Shown piece after piece: positions 1-4,833 of a DNA stretch of 5,010 nt. A program made the translations under genes and the position numbers. The number at the start of each line of letters is the position of its first letter. Position 1 is the stretch's first letter. Source of the DNA: Chloroflexota bacterium (GTDB lineage: Bacteria > Chloroflexota > Dehalococcoidia > Dehalococcoidales > UBA3254). The notes under the pieces are model-generated. The model searched no databases. It was not told the DNA's origin and worked only from the letters and a program-made list of their open reading frames with translations. The stretch lies in assembly GCA_017860765.1 (NCBI GenBank), contig JAGDMY010000181.1, positions 1 to 5,010 of the forward strand, read 5' to 3'.

Positions 1-2
1 CC

Positions 3-164
3 ATAAACGGGATATTGGAATCGGTACCTCTCCGGAAGGTATTGGGCACCGAACGCTGGGTGGCAGAAGTTGAAAAACACTATACGTGTTCTAAATGTGG
101 GACCTTGTTATATCGTCATGCCACTGAATGCAGCAATTGCCAAAGTCCATTTCCTGGACATTAA
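3..164 (+). CDS. C-terminal end of a zinc-ribbon protein (DUF3795-like), cut by the window edge
   Basis: The frame is open from the first bases of the window to a TAA at 162-164, giving 53 residues with no start, so the gene begins upstream. The visible part contains a four-cysteine zinc ribbon: CSKC at codons 87-98 and CSNC at codons 129-140, ten residues apart, followed by a short SPFPGH tail. The residues before it (roughly GTERWVAEVEKHYTCSKCG) resemble the 'Trp/Glu-rich helix then zinc ribbon' ending of DUF3795 proteins, a small cysteine-rich family of unknown function common in anaerobes. That family match is from memory. The four cysteines are seen directly and predict binding of one zinc or a similar metal. 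The N-terminal domain that would settle the family lies outside the window. No clear terminator follows: a run of seven T at 186-192 has no convincing stem before it. Confidence 0.6.
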   Translation: MNGILESVPLRKVLGTERWVAEVEKHYTCSKCGTLLYRHATECSNCQSPFPGH

Positions 165-490
165 TTCTGTCACATATCAGCACCGTTTTTTTCTCGATGT
201 GCGCCGTGTAGTGGAAAAACCAACATAGAAAATATGAAACTCTCTCTTGTTAGCTTGAAAGATAGCGAAAAAGTTCTTGATATCGAACAGCATAGCCCAC
301 CAATAAATTAGCTTCAATCGGCCAAATGCTCGTGATTTTGTGAGAAGTATGCATTTTCCCAGAAATTAGTGCCGGCGTATATGTTGACAAGAGAAGTTAA
401 GCCAGATTATAATCAGGACAAAGTTTGACCCGGGCCACAATGGGATACTACTTTCCTTTGTTGAGTTAGATTTGAGTACGAAGGTGTTCC
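165..490. other. AT-rich stretch without a convincing gene
   Basis: These 326 bases separate the zinc-ribbon gene from the transporter remnant and are visibly richer in A and T than the genes to the right. All three plus-strand frames carry several stops. The longest open stretch continues the zinc-ribbon frame from 165 to a TAG at 309-311 and includes an ATG at 234 that would give 25 residues (MKLSLVSLKDSEKVLDIEQ...), but no ribosome site precedes it and I recognise no family. The only strong signal is the promoter at 384-413. The right edge, near 480-491, is where recognisable DctM homology begins, so this stretch may hold the breakpoint that truncated the transporter gene. I looked for insertion-sequence ends or a transposase remnant and could not support either. 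Confidence 0.5.
384..413 (+). promoter_or_regulatory. Perfect-consensus housekeeping (sigma A/sigma 70) promoter
   Basis: TTGACA at 384-389 and TATAAT at 408-413 match both consensus hexamers exactly, with an 18-base spacer. Transcription would begin near base 420 and run rightward. The first thing downstream is the decayed DctM fragment (from about 491) and then the broken iron alcohol dehydrogenase, with no intact gene for about 1.7 kb. The match is seen directly; activity is inferred. A chance exact match to both hexamers at an allowed spacing is unlikely in a window this size but not negligible in AT-rich DNA. Confidence 0.7.
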
Positions 491-826
491 CTGGGTATTC
501 TGGCAGATACTACCGCCTATTTCATGAAGAATTTTATCCTGATCGCAATACCACTTTTCTGCTTCATGGCATACATGCTGGAAAGCTCCGGGATCGCCGA
601 AGACCTTTTCTATATGATGCACGTCTGGCTCGGACCACTCAGGGGCGGATTGGCAGTGGGGGCAGTCTTAATCTGCACCGTTTTTGCGGCCATGTCCGGC
701 ATCAGTGCCGCCGGCACTTTGACTACAGGGCTGGTGGCTTTGCCGGCAATGCTGAAATCCGGCTAAGATAAGCACCTGGTCTGCGGCCATCACCGCAGGC
801 GTGGCTCTGGGTGCTCTGATCCCGCC
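491..826 (+). pseudogene. dctM: Fragment of TRAP transporter large permease (DctM family), decayed
   Basis: DctM is the large membrane subunit of TRAP transporters, which import organic acids and similar solutes using an ion gradient and a periplasmic or tethered binding protein. The fragment reads about GILADTTAYFMKNFILIAIPL, then FMAYMLESSGIAEDLF, GPLRGGLAVGAVLICTVFAA and MSGISAAGTLTTGLVALPAML, which is the conserved N-terminal third of the family. Three lesions are visible. The first 60 or so residues are missing, with a TGA at 473-475 in the same frame. A TAA at 764-766 sits where the family has Tyr (KSG-Y-DK), explained by one base change. The frame then shifts near 785-789, where an expected GGCGCC reads GGCC, and continues from 789 as ITAGVALGALIPP. 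Homology stops after IPP near 826, whereas the family is about 430 residues long. An ATG at 524 opens an 80-residue frame, but it starts inside the homologous region and is not a true start. Neither the small permease nor the binding protein is in the window. Confidence 0.85.
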
Positions 827-851
827 CGCGCGTGCCGGGAAGGCGGGTTTT
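821..851 (+). terminator. Weak terminator-like hairpin
   Basis: CCCGCC at 821-826 pairs with GGCGGG at 842-847 across a 15-base loop, followed directly by TTTT at 848-851. An alternative inner stem (CCCG 825-828 with CGGG 836-839) competes with it. It overlaps the end of the DctM homology, so it may be a coincidence of GC-rich coding remnant. The T run is short. If active, it would shield the broken alcohol dehydrogenase from transcription starting near 420. Confidence 0.25.
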
Positions 852-865
852 GCCACCTCGTGGCA
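851..865. repeat. Perfect short inverted repeat upstream of the iron alcohol dehydrogenase
   Basis: TGCCAC at 851-856 and GTGGCA at 860-865 are exact reverse complements separated by CTC. The dyad lies 62 bases before the ATG at 928 and just after the DctM homology ends. It could be an operator half-site pair or a small RNA hairpin. The sequence shows only the symmetry, and no known regulator motif is recognised. Confidence 0.35.
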
Positions 866-912
866 CCAGAGGGTGGAAGGGCGTGATCCGGTCGGGTGCC
901 AGTTTATTTTGC

Positions 913-917
913 AGGAG
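913..917 (+). promoter_or_regulatory. Ribosome binding site that sets the alcohol dehydrogenase start
   Basis: AGGAG lies 10 bases before the ATG at 928. This site, together with protein homology from the first residues, shows that the original start is 928 and not the ATG at 1023, which opens the long downstream frame but lies in the wrong frame for the N-terminal homology. Confidence 0.7.
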
Positions 918-927
918 ATAACGTAAA

Positions 928-2084
928 ATGGACAGGAAATTATTTGAGTTTCCCATCAGTTATACCACCCTGATAGGTAAAATTGGGCTCGGCTGGGGGG
1001 CTCACGAGACGGTAGCCGATGAATGCCAGACTGCCGGCATAAAAAAAGCCCTCATCACCACTGCGGTATCGCTACCGAACTCTTTGACAAGGTCACCTCC
1101 AATCCTAAAGATTTCGAGGTCGAAGAAGCCTTCGCCATTTTTCAGCAAGCCCAGTGCAACGGCGTCGTCTCCATAGGCGGCGGAAGCTCGCATGATTGCG
1201 GAAAAGGGGTACGGGCACTGGCTGCTAATAGCGACAAAAAGATCGGTGATATGGCCGCCTTTCTGGACCCGCCCTGGATGGAGAAGATGAAAACCTATCA
1301 TCCCATTACGGTACCGCAAATTTCCGTGAATACCACTGCCGGGACCGGAGCGGAGTCTACTATGGCCGCCGTTATTATCAACTCCCTGGACAGGATCAAG
1401 CAGGTCATAATGGTGCCCGGGCTGGCGCCCACGGCGGCCCTGATTGACCCTCTCCTGATCAGGATGATGCCCCGGAACCTGGCTGCCCAGACCGGTTTCG
1501 ACGCTCTGGCCCACGCCTTTGAATGTTATATCACCAGGCTACCTTCGCGGTACAGCCGCTATCTGATGCTGGGATCGATGTCACTGGTCAGCCAAAGCCT
1601 CAGGGAGTTCGCTTACAATCGCATGAACTCTAAAGCCTGTGAGGACATGTGCTGGGCAGAATCCATGTCCGGACTCGGCCTCAGCCACGGCGGAGGGGTG
1701 GGCATAGTCCATGGCTTCAGTCACGGCATTTCCACTCTGTATAATGTGCACCACGGGTTGGCCAGCGCTGCAGTGGCCGTCCCCCTGGAAAGATATAATG
1801 CGGAGTGCTGCCCGGAGAAGTTTGCCGATATGGCCCGGGCCATGGGGGTAGATACCCGGGGAATGACCACCGGGCAGGCGGCCGATAGATGGTTCGAGGA
1901 AATCGAGAGGCTGCTGAAAGACCTTGATATTCAGACGGGGAACTTAAAAAAGCAGTTCGGGGTTAAAGAAGAAGACCTGGAGCACATCATCCTTAAGCAG
2001 TACAAAAATGATTTCAACCGGGAAGGGAATCCCCGGGATTATAATTTCGAAGAATGTCTCCGATTGTTTAAAAGCCTTCTGTAG
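928..2084 (+). pseudogene. Iron-containing alcohol dehydrogenase (methanol dehydrogenase-like, group III), disrupted by an internal deletion
   Basis: The family oxidises primary alcohols with NAD(P) and a single Fe2+ or similar metal in the cytoplasm. Reading from 928 gives MDRKLFEFPISYTTLIGKIG, then GWGAHETVADECQTAGIKKALITT. The frame then breaks near 1062 and homology resumes one frame over from about 1065 as GIATELFDKVTSNPKDFEVEEA, continuing to the TAG at 2082-2084. In relatives, roughly 19 residues lie between 'ALITT' and the second 'GI', so about 55 or 58 bases are missing (frame restoration needs a number equal to 1 modulo 3). Downstream of the break everything expected is present: the nucleotide-binding GGGSSHDCGK (1176-1205), TTAGTGAE, and metal ligands Asp 1500-1502, His 1512-1514, His 1710-1712 and His 1752-1754 in FDALAH and GIVHGFSHG...VHHG. 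The restored protein would be about 400 residues, normal for the family. An ATG at 1023 gives 353 residues but lacks the N-terminal strand and starts with out-of-frame residues. A true deletion and an assembly error cannot be told apart here. Confidence 0.85.
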
Positions 2085-2132
2085 AGTCAAGGTTAGATTA
2101 ATAATTATTCTTAAGAGTTAAAAGGAGAACGC

Positions 2133-2900
2133 ATGAAACTGGAAGGAAAAACAGCCTTGATAACCGGGGCCGGCGGCGGCATGGGCAGAGCCATGGCCTT
2201 GCTCTTTGCTGAAGAAGGGGCGGCGATTGCTATCTGCGATATCAACCTGCAGGGACTGGAGAGTACGGCTGCGGCAGTCAGAAATAAAGGGCACCGGGTC
2301 CTGGCCATAAAAGCCGACGTTTCGGAAAATCGCGAGGTTGAGGCTATGGTCGACCGGATAATCCGGGAACTGGGCGGAGTAAATATCCTGGTTAACGATG
2401 CTGGCGTCGGACTGGGCGGTCCCGCCGAGGAGTTGCCTGTCGAGACCTGGGATAAGGTCGTCAAGATTAACCTGCGCAGCCAGTTCCTGTGCTGCCAGAA
2501 GGTGGGACGCTGGATGATAGGTCATGGCGGCGGCAGAATTCTCAATATAGCCTCAATCGGAGGTGTCGAGGGAGCACCCACCTGTTCCGGCTATGGACCG
2601 TCTAAGGCGGGAGTGATAAGTTTGACCCGTGTCCTGGCGGTGGAGTGGGCCAAACATAATATCCGGGTCAACTGCATTGCCCCGGGGGCGATTATGACGC
2701 CGATGCTCGAAGGCAGCGTAGCCACCGGAATGAGAACCCTGGAAGACTATCAAAAACGGAGCCCGATGGGAAGAGTCGGACAGCCTGAAGAAATAGCCAC
2801 CGCCGCCCTGTTCCTGGTTTCTGACGATTCCAGCTACATTACCGGCGTTACCCTGCCGGTAGACGGCGGCTCGCTATGCTATGGACAACCGACTATCTAA
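2133..2900 (+). CDS. Short-chain dehydrogenase/reductase (FabG-like, SDR family)
   Basis: This is a complete 255-residue classical SDR, the normal length, predicted to be a soluble NAD(P)-dependent oxidoreductase acting on a hydroxyl/keto substrate. The cofactor motif TGAGGGMG is at residues 11-18, and an Asp at 36 ends the second strand (AICDIN), which usually favours NAD over NADP. KADV is at 60-63. The catalytic set is complete: Asn113, Ser141, Tyr154 and Lys158 (YGPSK). The usual NNAG motif reads NDAG (88-91), a departure from consensus. PGAIMTPM at 184-191 and the C-terminal VTLPVDGG are typical. AAAGGAG (2121-2127) lies five bases before the ATG, a strong ribosome site. The gene follows the broken alcohol dehydrogenase by 48 AT-rich bases, which include a 10-base palindrome AATAATTATT (2100-2109), so the two were probably one transcript. 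The family is certain. The substrate is not: acetoacetyl thioesters, cyclic ketones or secondary alcohols are all possible. Confidence 0.9.
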   Translation: MKLEGKTALITGAGGGMGRAMALLFAEEGAAIAICDINLQGLESTAAAVRNKGHRVLAIKADVSENREVEAMVDRIIRELGGVNILVNDAGVGLGGPAEELPVETWDKVVKINLRSQFLCCQKVGRWMIGHGGGRILNIASIGGVEGAPTCSGYGPSKAGVISLTRVLAVEWAKHNIRVNCIAPGAIMTPMLEGSVATGMRTLEDYQKRSPMGRVGQPEEIATAALFLVSDDSSYITGVTLPVDGGSLCYGQPTI

Positions 2901-2902
2901 AG

Positions 2903-2914
2903 CGGGATATCCCG
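2903..2914. repeat. 12-base perfect palindrome in the convergent gap
   Basis: CGGGATATCCCG is self-complementary and sits in the 15 bases between the SDR stop codon (2898-2900, plus strand) and the cupin stop codon (2916-2918, minus strand). As RNA it could fold as a 4-base stem with an ATAT loop on either strand, but no T run follows on either side, so it is a poor terminator. It is nevertheless the only structure in the gap. Confidence 0.4.
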
Positions 2915-2915
2915 G

Positions 2916-3329
2916 TCAGGTTAAGGTCTCTTTCTTGGTATATTGCGGTGCCAGGGTAGCGTGGACAAAGAGAATAGGCTTGGTAACTTTAATGAAATTC
3001 AACGGGCAGTGGATCATTCCCGCCGGGATATAAACGCTGGTCGGGGTGGTGATCTTATGAATTTCCCGCTCCGGTCCCAGACCGATTTCGATATCGGCTC
3101 CTAATTCCCCCATATTATCGGGATCCATGGAAAGAAACCAGATGTACATGTCGAAGTCATGGGTGTGGGCATACTCTTCCATTACAACCGGTTCGGTAAT
3201 GCGCAGGAACATCATCGTGAAATTGGACTTATAGTCCGTTTCGCCGGTGTAAATCAGCTCTGGCCCGAACTTGCCCTTTCCCACCTTCTTCTTGACTACA
3301 TACTGACCGTACTTGGTTTTAGCTGCCAT
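2916..3329 (-). CDS. Small single-domain cupin protein, function unknown
   Basis: This is a complete 137-residue protein. The cupin fold is suggested by the first metal motif, HTH at residues 55-57 (AHTHDFDMY), an intermotif stretch, and the second motif PAGMIHCPL with His107. It resembles small cupins with an HTHDFDE...HCPL pattern that I recall from sulfate reducers and Dehalococcoidia. That match is from memory and no activity is known to me. The Glu expected three or four residues after HxH is absent (Met61/Tyr62), leaving His55, His57 and His107 with Asp58 or Asp60 as possible substitutes, so metal binding is uncertain. No signal peptide or membrane segment is seen. The ATG is one base beyond the stop codon of the upstream dehydrogenase, and AAGGAGG lies within that gene, so the two are co-transcribed and probably translationally coupled. 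Its role may be to bind or isomerise a small organic acid or sugar-like compound in the same pathway, which is inference only. Confidence 0.8.
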   Translation of the reverse strand: MAAKTKYGQYVVKKKVGKGKFGPELIYTGETDYKSNFTMMFLRITEPVVMEEYAHTHDFDMYIWFLSMDPDNMGELGADIEIGLGPEREIHKITTPTSVYIPAGMIHCPLNFIKVTKPILFVHATLAPQYTKKETLT

Positions 3330-3330
3330 T

Positions 3331-4377
3331 CTAGCAATCCTCCTTTTTGGGAATTTTCAACAGGACTTTCAGGTTGTTTTCCTTATCCTTGAGCAGCTTC
3401 TCGAATCCCAGTTCTACAGCCTCTTGCAGCGGCACCCGGGAAGTTATTAACAGTCCCGGATCGATCCTCCTATCGGCTAACAGGGCGATAACCGGCTCCG
3501 CCTCGCGGACATAGATGGAGCTGCCGACGATCCTTTTTTCCCCGAAGACGACACCGGCAAAATGAAATGGACCTGCTCTGTCAAACACCCCGATCATCAC
3601 TGCTATCCCATCCCGGCGGGCTATATCCACCGCCATCTGGGCGGTATCCGGGTTGCCGACACACTCGAAGGTTACATCCGCACCCAGCCCTCCGGTAAGC
3701 AGCTGGACCTGTTTTACCGGGTCCTCTTTCCCGGGGTCGATCGCCGCATCGGCTCCCATCTTCCGGGCTATGCCAGCGCGGCCCGGATGCTTTGAGACGA
3801 TATAAACGGAGGCCGCGCCAGCCGCCAAGGCCATCAGCAATACGCTAAGACCTATCGTCCCATCTCCAACAATGGCTACAGTGTCACCCGGTCGCATTTC
3901 GCTCTTGCGCACCGCATGGAGTCCAACCGCCAGAGGTTCCACCAGCGCAGCGTATTCATAGCTCACCGAACCAGGCAGATTATAGAACGCATAATGTGGG
4001 GCCACCATATACTCTGCCATGCAACCGTTCTCAGTCAGTCCGGAAAAGCCCTGGTTTAGACAAATGTTATACTGCATCCTTTTACAGAAGTAGCATTCCC
4101 CACAGGCCCAGTAGCCCAGCCCGGTCACCCGGTCTCCGATCTTAAAGTCTTTAACTCCCTTCCCCAGCTGCACCACCCGGCCGGAGAATTCGTGCCCCAG
4201 AGTTATGGGGGCCTTTGTCGGGGAAATCATGCAGGGGCCGGAGGCATATTCTCGCAGATCCGTTCCGCATATCCCGGCATATTCGATTCTGGCTTTTATC
4301 TGACCGGCTTCGGGGAAGGGCTCGGGTGCATCTTCATACCGCACATCTTTTCGGCCATACCACCTTAATGCCTTCAT
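3331..4377 (-). CDS. Zinc-dependent medium-chain alcohol dehydrogenase (butanediol/sorbitol/threonine dehydrogenase-like)
   Basis: This is a complete 348-residue MDR-family enzyme, expected to oxidise a secondary alcohol or polyol (or reduce the ketone) with NAD(P). The N-terminal GroES-like domain holds the catalytic zinc residues Cys37 (GICGTD), His62-Glu63 (GHEFSG) and Glu147 (VEPLAV). The structural zinc lobe has Cys92, Cys95, Cys98 and Cys106 with normal spacing. The Rossmann motif GDGTIG is at 171-176. After the second strand, where NAD enzymes often carry Asp, the sequence is VYIVSKHPGR (Ser195-Lys196), which may allow NADP. MKALRWYGRKDVRYED at the start resembles 2,3-butanediol dehydrogenases, but subfamily substrates cannot be read from sequence by eye. 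AGGTGG (complement of 4384-4389) lies six bases before the ATG. The gene is 83 bases downstream of the lpdD-like gene and one base upstream of the cupin. No promoter or terminator is clear in the 83-base gap, so read-through from ubiX-lpdD is plausible. Confidence 0.9.
   Translation of the reverse strand: MKALRWYGRKDVRYEDAPEPFPEAGQIKARIEYAGICGTDLREYASGPCMISPTKAPITLGHEFSGRVVQLGKGVKDFKIGDRVTGLGYWACGECYFCKRMQYNICLNQGFSGLTENGCMAEYMVAPHYAFYNLPGSVSYEYAALVEPLAVGLHAVRKSEMRPGDTVAIVGDGTIGLSVLLMALAAGAASVYIVSKHPGRAGIARKMGADAAIDPGKEDPVKQVQLLTGGLGADVTFECVGNPDTAQMAVDIARRDGIAVMIGVFDRAGPFHFAGVVFGEKRIVGSSIYVREAEPVIALLADRRIDPGLLITSRVPLQEAVELGFEKLLKDKENNLKVLLKIPKKEDC
3339..3345 (-). promoter_or_regulatory. Cupin ribosome binding site inside the upstream dehydrogenase gene
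   Basis: On the minus strand AAGGAGG lies within the last codons of the alcohol dehydrogenase, nine bases before the cupin ATG (3327-3329). It encodes part of the dehydrogenase's Lys-Lys-Glu-Asp-Cys tail while serving as a near-perfect ribosome site. The arrangement fits tightly coupled translation of the two proteins. Confidence 0.75.
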
Positions 4378-4460
4378 GTCCCACCACCTGCAGATAAATT
4401 TGATTTAAGTGCCGGTATTCAAAGCCGCGTGAAATATAAGCAATTTGCCGAGCCCACAGG
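4378..4460. other. 83-base spacer between the lpdD-like gene and the zinc alcohol dehydrogenase
   Basis: On the minus strand, just after the lpdD-like stop codon, AGCC-TGTG-GGCT can form a 4-base stem, but no T run follows it. Best promoter attempts (TTGCTT or TTGAAT as -35) have no acceptable -10 at normal spacing. The only supported element is the ribosome site AGGTGG for the dehydrogenase (complement of 4384-4389). The absence of a terminator and promoter favours one four-gene transcript from ubiX to the cupin. Confidence 0.4.
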
Positions 4461-4811
4461 CTAGTATTTTTTCAATAATGCCTGGATCAATCGAAAGGAG
4501 TTCTTCAGGATCTGACCTATCTCTTCTTCGGTAATATTGTCAAGATGGACGCCGGCGACCACGCAGACCGTCTTTTGGGTATATTTGCTGATGGCATAAG
4601 CCGCTTTTTGAGCCAGGGCGTCATCTTTGTGTCCCAGGCGGGTAACTACTGATACTGAAGCCCTCTGATGCTCCCGGTCAAATTCCCCTATTGCCACCGC
4701 ACCGATATGAACACCCTCATTGAAGATGCGTACCAGCAGGTCCTGCCCCATCTCCACAGCCCGGAGAATGACCCGGGTCCTACCTTCTCCTCTTTGCAGC
4801 TTGTATTCCAT
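4461..4811 (-). CDS. lpdD: LpdD-type prenylated-flavin chaperone family protein
   Basis: The predicted protein is 116 residues, MEYKLQRGEGRTRVILRAVE onward, with DLLVRIFNEGVHIGAVAIGEF, VTRLGHKDDALAQKAA, VCVVAGVHLDNITEEEI and a C-terminal helix ending LLKKY. The GEGR start, the HIGAVA strand, the GHKDD turn and the VVAGVHLDN strand match what I recall of the LpdD-like family, which accompanies UbiX (LpdB) and UbiD (LpdC) in gallate-type decarboxylase loci and has been described as a prenylated flavin chaperone. The family match is from memory but supported by the ubiX gene directly upstream. I chose the ATG at 4811, 22 bases after the ubiX stop, because family homology starts there. The frame stays open to an ATG at 4910, but those extra 33 residues overlap ubiX and look non-homologous. 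No clear ribosome site precedes 4811, so translation may be coupled to ubiX, and a TTG at 4829 is an alternative start. Confidence 0.78.
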   Translation of the reverse strand: MEYKLQRGEGRTRVILRAVEMGQDLLVRIFNEGVHIGAVAIGEFDREHQRASVSVVTRLGHKDDALAQKAAYAISKYTQKTVCVVAGVHLDNITEEEIGQILKNSFRLIQALLKKY

Positions 4812-4833
4812 CTTCAGCCGGCTACTCAATTTC

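Noticed and set aside
234..311. 25-residue open frame MKLSLVSLKDSEKVLDIEQ...
   Set aside because: The composition looks protein-like, but it is too short, has no ribosome site and matches no family I recognise. It could be a remnant, but I cannot support calling it a gene.
420..490. Insertion-sequence end or attachment site at the left edge of the DctM fragment
   Set aside because: A breakpoint is likely here, but I found no inverted repeat partner, target duplication or transposase remnant in the window.
1041..1047. Run of seven A as a programmed frameshift site in the iron alcohol dehydrogenase
   Set aside because: Homology stays in the original frame through the following ALITT, so the frame changes after the A run. 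Expected residues are also missing at the break, which slippage would not explain.
1002..1514. 170-residue minus-strand frame
   Set aside because: It lies entirely antisense to the iron alcohol dehydrogenase and has no recognisable family features, so it is a shadow of the coding frame.
1023..2084. Treating the 353-residue frame from ATG 1023 as the intact gene
   Set aside because: Its first 14 or so residues are out-of-frame translation of the real N-terminus, no ribosome site precedes it, and it lacks the conserved N-terminal segment present from 928.
4378..4460. Promoter for the zinc alcohol dehydrogenase in the spacer
   Set aside because: The candidate -35 elements have no acceptable -10 at 16-19 bases, so none is reported.
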